Below the pieces are notes generated by a model that was given only the letters and a program-made list of their open reading frames with translations, was not told the DNA's origin and ran no database searches. From Bacillota bacterium (GTDB lineage: Bacteria; Bacillota; Clostridia; Peptostreptococcales; Anaerovoracaceae), in assembly GCA_030530285.1 (NCBI GenBank), contig JAUMVD010000009.1:1-44551 (forward strand): a stretch of 44,551 nt of DNA, read 5' to 3'. The translations under genes and the position numbers were made by a program. This document shows, in pieces, positions 1 through 8,450 of the stretch; positions within the stretch are counted from its first letter, which is position 1; every line of letters starts with the position of its first letter.

Positions 1-89
1 TTCTGTTTGTTCAAATAACCCCTTAGCCAGAAGAACACAATCAGAGATGGCACGCATCCGGCTAATAACGCGAGGATAGCAGCAATCAT
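1..89 (-). CDS. Membrane protein, N-terminal fragment at window edge
   Basis: An open frame on the minus strand begins with ATG at 89 and runs off the window. The 29 visible residues start MIAAILALLAGCVPSLIVFF and form one hydrophobic segment followed by a polar, basic stretch, so the product begins with a membrane segment. A purine-rich AGGGAG ribosome binding site lies about 8 bases upstream of the ATG. A start of this kind (short hydrophobic helix with an internal Pro) occurs in PrsW-type intramembrane proteases among others, but too little is present to assign a family. Confidence 0.5.
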   Translation of the reverse strand, partial: MIAAILALLAGCVPSLIVFFWLRGYLNKQ

Positions 90-150
90 AGATATGCTCC
101 CTTTCCCTTTATGATGATTATCTTGTCATTATTTTAGCACAATATCCTTC

Positions 151-178
151 TTGTTTTCTCATTTGTTTAGAGTATAAT
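151..178 (+). promoter_or_regulatory. Predicted sigma-A promoter of the small membrane protein gene
   Basis: A TTGTTT -35 box (151-156), a 16-base spacer and a perfect TATAAT -10 box (173-178) stand 35 bases before the ATG at 213, leaving a leader of about 28 bases with a strong AAGGAGGAG ribosome binding site. Confidence 0.6.
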
Positions 179-212
179 GAAAACGATTGCTTGACAGAAA
201 GGAGGAGACAGT

Positions 213-623
213 ATGAGCAGGCGAATTCATATTCTTACGTTAGTTTTAGTCCTGGCGCTTCTCCTCTGTGAAATCAATCTGACGGTAACCGATAATTCTT
301 ACAGACATATCTCCGATCTGCTATCCGCAAGCGGCACAGTGCAGGATCAGGGTCTTTCACGAAGCGGCTCCGCCGCCGGTACGCTCGGTACACCCGAACT
401 GATCCGCGGACGTATCCACAATTCACTGCTCGGCATCAGAGTGCAAACCAAAGGCAGAGAACTGCAGCGATTGGGCATACGGCTCCTGTTGCTTTTTGTT
501 TCGGTTCTTTGTCTATTGTCAATCGCATTCCGGCATCTCAGGTTCCGGCTTTTGCTGCCCGAATATGCGATTACCTCATCCACCATTCTTTATTTCATTC
601 ACCGTAAGGACGGGAAAAAATAA
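213..623 (+). CDS. Small two-helix membrane protein of unknown function
   Basis: The 136-residue product is not a family I recognise. It has a basic N-terminus followed by a hydrophobic segment at residues 6-20, a polar region of about 65 residues rich in Ser, Gly and Arg, and a second strongly hydrophobic segment at residues 88-105. The C-terminal tail ends in basic residues (HRKDGKK). This suggests a double-spanning membrane protein with an exported middle loop, or a signal peptide plus one anchor. The start is supported by AAGGAGGAG about 6 bases upstream and a good promoter at 151-178. It is followed in the same direction by a 39-residue membrane peptide gene and then a strong terminator, so the two genes probably form one transcript. 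Confidence 0.65.
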   Translation: MSRRIHILTLVLVLALLLCEINLTVTDNSYRHISDLLSASGTVQDQGLSRSGSAAGTLGTPELIRGRIHNSLLGIRVQTKGRELQRLGIRLLLLFVSVLCLLSIAFRHLRFRLLLPEYAITSSTILYFIHRKDGKK

Positions 624-632
624 CTCCTGATC

Positions 633-696
633 GATTGTAATTAGCCCTGGTATCCCAGATGCCCAGGGTCTATTTTGCGTGCAATTACATACAATC
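633..696 (+). other. Imperfect long hairpin between the two small membrane-protein genes
   Basis: GATTGTAATT (633-642) can pair with AATT plus ACAATC (683-696), and inside it CCCTGG (645-650) pairs with CCAGGG (663-668). The structure lies just after the stop at 623 and just before the ribosome binding site at 704-708. There is no T-tract after it, so it is not a standard terminator; it could be an RNA processing or stability element. Confidence 0.45.
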
Positions 697-717
697 AAAT
701 GAAAGGAGTTCATGGAA

Positions 718-837
718 ATGGCTGATATCATCATCGATATTACATTGGGGCTGGTGTTTGCCTTTTGCGCGGTTGGAATCATCTTCTTACTGCCGGTTAA
801 GAAGCTTTTTTCCCGCAAAGGCAAGAAGGATCAATAA
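718..837 (+). CDS. 39-residue single-pass membrane peptide
   Basis: This short frame encodes 39 residues: a short acidic N-terminus (MADIIID), one hydrophobic span at about residues 8-27 (ending VGIIFLLP) and a very basic tail (KKLFSRKGKKDQ). That arrangement fits a small single-pass membrane protein with a cytoplasmic C-terminus. AAGGAG at 703-708 is 9 bases from the ATG at 718; an in-frame ATG at 712 would be only 3 bases away and is less likely. The gene sits between the 136-residue membrane protein gene and a strong terminator. No family is recognised. Confidence 0.6.
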   Translation: MADIIIDITLGLVFAFCAVGIIFLLPVKKLFSRKGKKDQ

Positions 838-843
838 TCAAAT

Positions 844-881
844 CTGAAAAAACGGGCAGGTTATCCTGCTCGTTTTTTCAG
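844..881. terminator. Strong, probably bidirectional intrinsic terminator
   Basis: A near-perfect palindrome runs from CTGAAAAAACG through GCAGG, a TTAT loop, and CCTGC to CGTTTTTTCAG. The A-run on one arm and T-run on the other allow termination on either strand. It closes the two small membrane-protein genes. Confidence 0.85.
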
Positions 882-984
882 ATCAGTGGATTTTGTTCAT
901 ATCCAGTCCGTACGCGGATCGATTTGAGAGCGGATATCCCTCGCGCCTGCCAAGGCTCCAGTACATCGGCGATCGATAGCATAG

Positions 985-1167
985 CCAGAAGGAAACGGAG
1001 AAGTATTATCCACCGCGGAGCAGCTTCAGATTCGCTTCATATTCGCAGGGCTGGTGTCCGTTCTGGGCAGTCCGGATGTAAAAGAAGCACCTGAGCTGAT
1101 GGCACAGCTCGCCCAGACTGCCATCGGTCAAACAGCGATTACAACGTTAAAAACCATCGCTGGCTGA
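985..1167 (+). pseudogene. Remnant of an unidentified gene (C-terminal 60 codons)
   Basis: A frame without a usable start, preceded in frame by TAG at 982-984, encodes 60 residues that look protein-like (for example STAEQLQIRFIFAGLVSVLG, then SPDVKEAPELMAQLAQ) and ends at TGA 1165-1167. No ribosome binding site or ATG precedes it apart from an internal Met. The composition (amphipathic helices, no runs of rare codons) suggests the 3' end of a decayed gene rather than random sequence. I do not recognise the parent family. The rest of the 882-1185 interval shows nothing else. Confidence 0.4.
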
Positions 1168-1185
1168 ATACAGGACGTTTTATCG

Positions 1186-4100
1186 TCACGAAGTCATCAG
1201 GTTCGAGATTGTTTCGAACAATGCGTCAGGTTCAACCGGCTTACTCAAATGAGCGTTCAATCCTGCCTGCATGCTTCGCTGAACATCCTCATCAAACGCA
1301 TTGGCTGTCAAGGCAATGATCGGGATGGACTTGGCGTCACTGCGGCCGGACGCACGGATCACCCGGGTCGCTTCCAGCCCATCCATTTCAGGCATACGAA
1401 CGTCCATCAGGATGACATCATAGTAGCCTTCCGGTCGTGACTGGTACATGTCGACTGCGATTTTCCCGTTTTCGGCAACTTCTACTTCCATCTCCCGCAT
1501 CCCTAAAACCATCACCATGATTTCAGCGTTCACGTCCATATCTTCGGCGAGCAAAACTCTGCGCCCTTTGAGGTCGATCCCCTGAGATCCCCGGGTCGCC
1601 TGTTTCATCCTAAAGGCTTTTCTGAACTCGTCCATGACAGAAGCCACAAACAAAGGCTTCGGAACGAAGCTGTCAACACCTGCTTTCTGTGCGTCTTCGA
1701 CAATATCATCCCAGTTGTACGAAGTAAGGATGATGATCGCCGAATCCTGCCCCGTGATGGAACGTATCCTTTTGGTCGTTTCCACGCCGTCCATTTCAGG
1801 CATTTTCCAATCTACCAGAATGAGATTGTATGGATCTCTGCGAGCATGACGGACGGTTACCATATCGCATCCTTCGGCCCCGGAAAACGCCACATCGCAT
1901 TGGATATTGATCTGTTCCAAAACAATTCTGGCATGTTCGCAGGCGACAGGGTCATCATCGATTACGAGCACGCTGAGTTCATGCGGTTGGAGTTCTCCCT
2001 CATGAAATTCTTCCTGCTTTTTGTCGGACTCGGCAAGCGTGAGCGTGACGGTGAATTTACTGCCGACATCTTTCTCGCTTTCCACTTCTATATGACCATT
2101 CATCAGTTCGACGATGTTCTTAGTAATCGGCATACCGAGCCCGGTGCTTCCGTATTTGTTCGTCGCCGAAGAGTCCTCCTGACTGAACGCGTCGAACAGA
2201 TGCGGCAGATAGTCTTTACTCATCCCAATGCCGTTGTCCTCTATGATGAACTTCAATGTCGCATTACCGTTAAATCTGGCAATCTCTTCTATCATAAAGG
2301 ATATGCGCCCACCTGGTTCGGTAAATTTGACAGCATTGCTGAGGATGTTGATCAGGACCTGTCGCAGCTTCATGTCGTCCCCGATATAGTAATCCGCGAT
2401 ATTGCCTTTGATCCTGCAATCATATTCAAGGCCTTTGTCGTGGCACTGACCGCCGATCATCGTATTGATCTGCTTCAGGGTCTTGGAGAAACAGAAGACT
2501 TCATTCTTGATCGTCATCTTGCCGGATTCGATACGGGACATGTCGAGGATGTCATTGATGATGCTGAGCAGATGCTTGGCAGAATCGCCGATTTTCACCA
2601 GGTGTTCCCGTGTGCTGTCAGCCAGATTCGAATCGTTCAGCGCGATATTATTGAGTCCGATGATCGCATTCATCGGCGTGCGGATCTCATGACTCATATT
2701 GGAAAGAAACGCGGTCTTTGCCTTACTTGCCTGTTCCGCATTCAACAGCGCCTCTGTCAGCAATTCGCTTTGCTCCAGAGACCGGCGTGTTTCCGCATCT
2801 ACGTCAGCGAAGCAGGCGCCCACAGCATGTACCACATGGTCATCCCGATCCTCAGGGTGCCGGACGCCGGCGAAACGGACGACTTCATAGGACTCCCGTC
2901 CGTGCCTTGATACCATGTATGTGTAAGAGATGACGCGTTGCTTTTTCAGCCCTTCTTTGATTGCTGCGGGCTGTATGAATTTCATAAACTCTTCCCGGTA
3001 CTGATCCGTAATGTACTGATTCGCATACGCAGTCACCGATTCCAAATATTTGAATCTGTCACCGACCTTGAATCCATCATCAATATCCGCGTGGGACTGG
3101 TAGCAGATGCCATCATCTTTATCAAGCTCCAGATAGTAAACACTCCAGTAGTCCGAGGAGAGCGCCGTAATCATCTGGCTCTGTTGGGTCCTGCGTGCTT
3201 CTTCCTCCAGAAGCTTTTCCTGCAGCGCGATTTTTTGCTCCAGCACCTGTTGTTTCACTCGTGCCTCAGCCTCCGCTGTTTTCATTCTGGTCATTTCCGT
3301 GATGTCTACGCACATGCCGAGGGTGCAGAGCCTGCCGTCCGCATCTCTGAATTTCATCTTCGTGGTCTGGAAGCTGCGCGGATTTCCCGCCGCGTCCGGA
3401 ACATCTTCAATAAAGACATACGGCTTGTCCATGGAGAGCGCCTTCTTATCATCCTCCACGAAATGGTCCGCCGTTTCACGGTCGAAGATTTCGTGGTCTG
3501 TCAGTCCGACTACTCCTTCTGGAGAATCCTTGTGCGCGTATTCGGCAAAGGACTGATTGCATGCCAGATAAACGCCTGTCTCGGCGTCCTTTGAAAAGCT
3601 CATGGCCGGCATATTGGTAAGAAGCGATGCAACGGATCCCATCAGGTCGGCCAGCTTGGCTGCAGACTCAATCTCTTCGACCAGTCTGCGGTTTTCTTCC
3701 TCGGCTTTTTTCCCTTCTTCGAGGGCCTGTCGGATTTCGATCTGTTCCCGTATATCATCATCTACGTCTTTGAATCCGCAGACGACGCCCATTCTACCAT
3801 TTGGCATGCTTACCTTCGCGAACTCAATACGGAAATACCGTTCACTTCCGTCGTCCATCGTGCGCAGGTAATTCACGTTAAACTGCGGCTTTTCTTCAAG
3901 TCGTTTGACGATGTTTTCCATCGTCAACTCTTCATGAAGACGGGCGCGATCTGAAGGTGCCACTGTGGTGTTGATGTAATATTCTTTTGCCTGAGAGTAC
4001 TTCATCTCTCCGAGAGCGCTTTTGATCTGGTCGGCATGTACAGAGTCATCGCTGGTGTCTCCCCGATACAGTGAGAATGATTCATGCTCAACGTCAGTGA

Positions 4101-4587
4101 TAAGCCACATGGTATGATAGGATTCGCCGAGCGCTTTGATGACGGCATTTCGCACTTCCAGGTCTTTTTCCATTGCTTCTCTCTTATCTGTTATATCAGA
4201 GATGAAGACATAATAGATGCCGCCGTAGGACTTCGTTTCTGTGTAGTGGCTGTGGTCGTCCACCCATCTGGTCTCGCCATCCTTGCGGATGATCCGGTAC
4301 GTTTCATAATCGGTATTGTCCACGCCGCGGTTTTCCTGTTTCGCCATAGAGTCAGTCACGTACTTGTAATCGTCGGGCAAAAGCATTCCTTTAAAGGTGT
4401 ACCCGGTAAGCGCGCGGAATTCCTCTTCGTCCTTACATCCGAAAATATCAAACACCGCCTGATTCGCATACAGGATATCCTCATCTCCGTCGGCTCTGTG
4501 AATCAGAAATCCGCCGGGGATATGTCTGCCGATTTCCTCGACAACAGGCATTGTCGCCTCGTTCATTTCAAAGTGTTCACCAAACAT
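1186..4587 (-). CDS. Hybrid sensor histidine kinase with PAS domains and two receiver domains
   Basis: The 1133-residue protein has no clear membrane segment, so it is likely a cytoplasmic sensor. Domains in order: a PAS domain at about 20-135, a second PAS-like region at about 145-285, a coiled linker (285-310), a third PAS at about 320-435, a coiled coil (435-470), a fourth sensory region at about 475-600, a HisKA dimerisation domain with the phospho-accepting His633 in MSHEIRTP, and an HATPase domain (N-box near Asn751, DNGIGM at 784-789, GSTGLGM at 813-819). Two receivers follow, with phospho-Asp926 (Thr955, Lys977) and Asp1062 (Thr1094, Lys1116). All catalytic residues are present. AGGAGG lies 6 bases before the start. 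There is no DNA-binding output domain and no neighbouring regulator gene, so its target is unknown. It is divergent from the leucine-rich-repeat protein gene. Confidence 0.93.
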   Translation of the reverse strand: MFGEHFEMNEATMPVVEEIGRHIPGGFLIHRADGDEDILYANQAVFDIFGCKDEEEFRALTGYTFKGMLLPDDYKYVTDSMAKQENRGVDNTDYETYRIIRKDGETRWVDDHSHYTETKSYGGIYYVFISDITDKREAMEKDLEVRNAVIKALGESYHTMWLITDVEHESFSLYRGDTSDDSVHADQIKSALGEMKYSQAKEYYINTTVAPSDRARLHEELTMENIVKRLEEKPQFNVNYLRTMDDGSERYFRIEFAKVSMPNGRMGVVCGFKDVDDDIREQIEIRQALEEGKKAEEENRRLVEEIESAAKLADLMGSVASLLTNMPAMSFSKDAETGVYLACNQSFAEYAHKDSPEGVVGLTDHEIFDRETADHFVEDDKKALSMDKPYVFIEDVPDAAGNPRSFQTTKMKFRDADGRLCTLGMCVDITEMTRMKTAEAEARVKQQVLEQKIALQEKLLEEEARRTQQSQMITALSSDYWSVYYLELDKDDGICYQSHADIDDGFKVGDRFKYLESVTAYANQYITDQYREEFMKFIQPAAIKEGLKKQRVISYTYMVSRHGRESYEVVRFAGVRHPEDRDDHVVHAVGACFADVDAETRRSLEQSELLTEALLNAEQASKAKTAFLSNMSHEIRTPMNAIIGLNNIALNDSNLADSTREHLVKIGDSAKHLLSIINDILDMSRIESGKMTIKNEVFCFSKTLKQINTMIGGQCHDKGLEYDCRIKGNIADYYIGDDMKLRQVLINILSNAVKFTEPGGRISFMIEEIARFNGNATLKFIIEDNGIGMSKDYLPHLFDAFSQEDSSATNKYGSTGLGMPITKNIVELMNGHIEVESEKDVGSKFTVTLTLAESDKKQEEFHEGELQPHELSVLVIDDDPVACEHARIVLEQINIQCDVAFSGAEGCDMVTVRHARRDPYNLILVDWKMPEMDGVETTKRIRSITGQDSAIIILTSYNWDDIVEDAQKAGVDSFVPKPLFVASVMDEFRKAFRMKQATRGSQGIDLKGRRVLLAEDMDVNAEIMVMVLGMREMEVEVAENGKIAVDMYQSRPEGYYDVILMDVRMPEMDGLEATRVIRASGRSDAKSIPIIALTANAFDEDVQRSMQAGLNAHLSKPVEPDALFETISNLMTS

Positions 4588-4724
4588 CTTTGACCTCCTG
4601 GCATATAGATAATATTTTAAGTTATTATATCATAGTAAAGCGATAATACGTATTACTGTTATTCAGTCAAATTATCTTGTATAATAATGCTGACGACTAA
4701 CGTTGACACATGAAAGGATGAAAC

Positions 4725-6761
4725 ATGAAGATTGGAATAAAGATTCTTTCATTATTATTTGCTGCTATGCTTATTTTCCCTGCCGTACCCGCGATGTCCG
4801 CAAGCGCGGAAACTGCGGAGACCGGCTGCAGCTATACGCTGACGAAGAACGATGACGGTGCAGACACTTATACCGCTGCCATCGATATCGGAGCGGGCGG
4901 CAGCACAACGATCTCAGCCGCTGAAACCGACCTGGCGCGAAACTACAGCGGCAAAGTCACGCGAATCGAAGTCGCCGAGGGTGTGGAGGCTTTGGATTCT
5001 GATTGCTTCCGCGGCTTTACCGCGCTGCGCGAGGCAGACCTTCCAGACAGCCTATTGTCCATTGGCGATGCAGCATTCAATGGCTGTGTTTGCCTGCAGG
5101 ACATTGAGATTCCGGATTCTGTAACGTCTATCGGCGAAAGCGCGCTGAATGATACCGGATGCATCCCGTCCACCGTCAGCCTGCCTGAAGGGTGCGGCGC
5201 CTACGGCAACGCGCTGGAAACTGCGAAGATATTTTATGATATGAAGCCTGACGCCATCTCGCCGGACGCGCCGGAGACAGCGACATACATGAGCCAATTC
5301 GAAGAAAGCTACGCGAAAGTCACCGAGATCCTTTCGGACCTTGAACTCAGCAGCAAGACCAATGATCTCGAAAAGATCCAATCGATATACCACTGGGTGA
5401 CGGACAACGTATCCATCGTCCAGATTCCATATTTCCCTATCATGCCTGATCCCGACTATGCTGAGCAGCTCTTCCGCTATTTGACAACCGCCCACAGCGC
5501 GATGTTTGATGGCAGAGCCCTCAGCTCCGGAGGCACCGACCTTACCGAGATGCTGCTCAAAGAATCCGGCATCCGATGTATCGAATGCAGCGGCGCAGAT
5601 CGTTCCTGGCTCATCATCGAGCTGGACGGCATCTGGTATGCAGCCGACCCTTCCATGGACGTGGGCCGTGAAACCCTGGACTACACCTATTTCCTGAAGC
5701 CTTACGACTTTTTCTCAGAGTTCAACCACGACTGGAATCTGCCTGAAGGATTCACGGATGTGTACCCAATCAATGATGAAAACTACGGCCGCGTCACTGC
5801 CGATGGTTGTGAATGCGTGATCTACCCGGGGTTTGCCGTGATGACCAGATACCGCGGTGAAGATCCAACCGTTACCCTCCCGCGGACCGTGACTTACAAG
5901 GGAACGGAGTACCCCGTTACGCAGATCGGCGGCAACGCGTTCTATGAAAACGCCGACCTGCAGGAGGTCGTCATCCCGTCCGGATATGAATCCATCTCCC
6001 TGGCGGCATTTCACCAGTGCGGCAGCATCGGCAGGATAACACTTCCGGAGACGCTGGATTCCATTTCCTATGAAGCTCTCCGGGATTCATCGGTCTCCGA
6101 ACTCTGCTTTGACCGGGAATCGGATCAGCTGCTGGGTACGGAGTGGCTGAAGATAATTTGCAGATCGTTCAATCCTCAGCAGATCGTCTTCCCTGACAGA
6201 CAGCTCCCTAACCCTTACTGCATCAGCACAGCGGAAATTCAAATGACGCCGGAAGCCTTTGTCTACAGCGGTCAGCCGCAGATGCCGGAAATCACCGTGA
6301 CGGCAGCCGACGGAACCGTCCTCACCAGAGGCGAGGACTATGAGATCTACATCAATGATGACGACCCTGCAACCGCCAAAAAAGTCGACCGGTATACCAT
6401 CTGCATCGAAGGCACGGGCGACTATTACGGCACGAAATACAGCGACGAGCCTTACTTCATCAACCCGAGGGCATCGTACATCAAAAGGCTCAAATCCGGC
6501 AAAAGAAAGATGACCGTCAAATGGAAAAAGCGTTCCGTTCAGATCAAAGGCTACGAGATCCAGTATGCCCGCGACAGTCAGTTCACGCAGGACGTGAAGA
6601 CGAGGACCATCAACAAATACAAAACCACTTCCTGTACGATCAACAAACTCAAAAAAAAGAAGACCTATTACGTTCGCATCAGAACCTTCAAGATCGGAGA
6701 GTACACCGGCGATAAGCTGTACTCCTCCTGGTCAAAGGCAAAAAAAGTCCGGGTGAAGTAA
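4725..6761 (+). CDS. Secreted BspA-type leucine-rich-repeat protein with degenerate transglutaminase-like domain
   Basis: The 678-residue product starts with a signal peptide (MKIGIKILSLLFAAMLIFPA, cleavage probably after ASAE near residue 29). Residues about 75-155 contain LRR_5 (BspA-type) repeats such as the stretch ending IPDSVTSIGESAL; a second short block lies near 395-460. Residues 205-315 resemble a transglutaminase-like fold, but the usual catalytic Cys is Ser267 and the usual His is Arg293, while the Asp (Asp308 in WYAADPS) is kept. The last 90 residues (about 585-678) form a very basic fibronectin III-like domain. No LPXTG anchor is present. An AAAGGA ribosome binding site precedes the start. 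The protein is likely a surface or secreted adhesin; the transglutaminase region probably binds rather than catalyses. Confidence 0.85.
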   Translation: MKIGIKILSLLFAAMLIFPAVPAMSASAETAETGCSYTLTKNDDGADTYTAAIDIGAGGSTTISAAETDLARNYSGKVTRIEVAEGVEALDSDCFRGFTALREADLPDSLLSIGDAAFNGCVCLQDIEIPDSVTSIGESALNDTGCIPSTVSLPEGCGAYGNALETAKIFYDMKPDAISPDAPETATYMSQFEESYAKVTEILSDLELSSKTNDLEKIQSIYHWVTDNVSIVQIPYFPIMPDPDYAEQLFRYLTTAHSAMFDGRALSSGGTDLTEMLLKESGIRCIECSGADRSWLIIELDGIWYAADPSMDVGRETLDYTYFLKPYDFFSEFNHDWNLPEGFTDVYPINDENYGRVTADGCECVIYPGFAVMTRYRGEDPTVTLPRTVTYKGTEYPVTQIGGNAFYENADLQEVVIPSGYESISLAAFHQCGSIGRITLPETLDSISYEALRDSSVSELCFDRESDQLLGTEWLKIICRSFNPQQIVFPDRQLPNPYCISTAEIQMTPEAFVYSGQPQMPEITVTAADGTVLTRGEDYEIYINDDDPATAKKVDRYTICIEGTGDYYGTKYSDEPYFINPRASYIKRLKSGKRKMTVKWKKRSVQIKGYEIQYARDSQFTQDVKTRTINKYKTTSCTINKLKKKKTYYVRIRTFKIGEYTGDKLYSSWSKAKKVRVK

Positions 6762-6778
6762 CACCCGGTTTCTTGTTT
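6749..6778 (+). terminator. Intrinsic terminator overlapping the end of the leucine-rich-repeat gene
   Basis: CCGGGTG (6749-6755) pairs with CACCCGG (6762-6768) followed by TTTCTTGTTT. The TAA stop codon of the upstream gene lies in the hairpin loop. Confidence 0.7.
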
Positions 6779-6800
6779 CCTTGATACCGCACGGTTTTGT

Positions 6801-6829
6801 TTGACGTTAGCGCCGCTACATGATATAGT
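6801..6829 (+). promoter_or_regulatory. Sigma-A promoter of the yfcC-pepD operon
   Basis: TTGACG (6801-6806), a 17-base spacer and TATAGT (6824-6829) form a near-consensus promoter. Transcription would begin near 6836, giving a leader of about 49 bases before the ATG at 6885. Starting the coding region at the TTG of the -35 box would be wrong. Confidence 0.75.
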
Positions 6830-6884
6830 GTTCCTTGTGCGTGCTTTAAGCCACACGCATTTGACTAGAAGGAGGTACACTATT

Positions 6885-8435
6885 ATGGTCAATAAATTAA
6901 GGAAAAAAGAGAAGAAGAAACGTGGCTTTCTTTCTTCCTTCTCGATCTGCTTTATTGTTGTCATTCTCGCAGCAATACTGTCATGGATTATTCCTGCAGG
7001 AAGTTATCAGACACTGGAATATGACGCCGGTGCTGATGAGTTCATCGTAAGCTCAGCCGACTACGACGAGGAAGCCGGAACCGGCGAGCAGAAATCTTAC
7101 CCGGCCACACAGGAAACACTTGATGAGTTTGGCATCACTGCCGGACTGGACAACTTCAAGGCCGGAAACATCACAAAGCCAATGTCTATCCCTGGGACAT
7201 ACGAGAAGGTTGAAACTTCACATCAGGGTCTGAAAGAATTCCTGGCATCCCCTGTACAGGGCACCGCTGACGGATTCGACATTATCTTCTTTATCTTCAT
7301 GCTGGGAGGCACCATCGGCATCATCAATTACATCGGCGCATTCAATGCGGGGATCGGTGCTCTGGCAAAGGCATGCAAAGGCCGCGAACAGATCATTGTC
7401 ATCGTGGTTACCGCGCTGATCGCATTTATGGGAACCATCGAAGGGTTCTGTGAAGAGACCATCGCGCTGTATCCTGTACTCGTGCCTGTATTTCTGGCAG
7501 CCGGCTATGACGCTATCACGGCAGTCGGCGCGATCTACATGGGCTCCACGATAGGATGCATGTTCTCAACGATCAACCCATTCTCTGTAGGTATCGCGTC
7601 ATACGCAGCAGGAACGACGATGAATGCCGGCATCGGTTTCAGACTCGTAGGCCTGATTCTGGGCACCATCATCACCATCCTGTACCTCATGAGATATGCC
7701 AGCAAAATCAAGAAAAACCCTGAGCTCTCTCTCGTTGCCGATCAGAAAGAACTGGTCATGGAGAAATTCAGCGCTGTTGATATGGATAACATCCCTGAGT
7801 TCACAACACGCCGTAAGATCTGCATCCTCATGTTCGTACTGACCTTCGGCGTCATGATCTGGGGCATCATGGTTCCGGGCTGGTGGTTCGAAGAACTGTC
7901 CGAACTGTTTATCGTATCGGGCGTTCTCATCGGTATCGTAGGCGGTATCGGAGAAAAAGCCATCGTTCGTGAATTCGTAAACGGAGCTGCTGACCTGGTA
8001 GGCGTAGCTCTGATTCTGGGCGTTGCCCGTGCGGTAACGATCCTGCTGGATAACGGAAACATCTCCGGAACGATCCTGGAAGGATTGTCAACAGCCGTAT
8101 CCGGCATGCCGCCTGCAGTATTCCTGGTACTGCTGATGCTGGTTTATGTCGTATTGGGATTCTTTATCAACTCATCATCCGGTCTGGCAGTACTGTCCAT
8201 TCCGATTATGGCGCCTCTGGCTGACGTCGTTGGTATCCCAAGAGAACTGATCGTATCCGCATACGTATATGGTCTCGGCATCATCACATTCATAACGCCG
8301 ACAGGTATCGTCATGCCTTCACTGGAACTGGTAGATACCACATACGACAGATGGCTGAAACTGGCCATGCCTCTCGTATGTATTCTCACCGTATTCGGTG
8401 CTATCATGTTAGTAATACAGCTGGCGTTTTCATAA
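6885..8435 (+). CDS. YfcC family membrane carrier (C4-dicarboxylate anaerobic carrier-like)
   Basis: The 516-residue protein matches the YfcC/DcuC-like carriers (Pfam C4dic_anaer type): a short basic N-terminus (MVNKLRKKEKKKRG), a first helix ending SWIIPAGSYQ, an extracytoplasmic loop of about 90 residues, and roughly a dozen further membrane helices with the family hallmarks TIEGFCEETIALYP and GCMFSTINPFSVGIA. Relatives are thought to carry dicarboxylates, amino acids or peptides; the substrate is not proven for this branch. The ATG at 6885 is chosen because AGAAGGAGG precedes it by about 8 bases and a promoter lies just upstream. The dipeptidase gene follows after 15 bases, so peptide or amino acid uptake coupled to hydrolysis is an attractive inference. 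Confidence 0.85.
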   Translation: MVNKLRKKEKKKRGFLSSFSICFIVVILAAILSWIIPAGSYQTLEYDAGADEFIVSSADYDEEAGTGEQKSYPATQETLDEFGITAGLDNFKAGNITKPMSIPGTYEKVETSHQGLKEFLASPVQGTADGFDIIFFIFMLGGTIGIINYIGAFNAGIGALAKACKGREQIIVIVVTALIAFMGTIEGFCEETIALYPVLVPVFLAAGYDAITAVGAIYMGSTIGCMFSTINPFSVGIASYAAGTTMNAGIGFRLVGLILGTIITILYLMRYASKIKKNPELSLVADQKELVMEKFSAVDMDNIPEFTTRRKICILMFVLTFGVMIWGIMVPGWWFEELSELFIVSGVLIGIVGGIGEKAIVREFVNGAADLVGVALILGVARAVTILLDNGNISGTILEGLSTAVSGMPPAVFLVLLMLVYVVLGFFINSSSGLAVLSIPIMAPLADVVGIPRELIVSAYVYGLGIITFITPTGIVMPSLELVDTTYDRWLKLAMPLVCILTVFGAIMLVIQLAFS

Positions 8436-8450
8436 AGACAGGAGTTGACT

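Noticed and set aside
1846..2910. Long plus-strand open frame (354 codons) inside the histidine kinase gene
   Set aside because: It is antisense to an intact kinase with all motifs, has no ribosome binding site, and its translation resembles no protein fold.
6801..6884. Upstream TTG start for the YfcC carrier
   Set aside because: The TTG is part of the TTGACG -35 box; the ATG at 6885 has a strong ribosome binding site.
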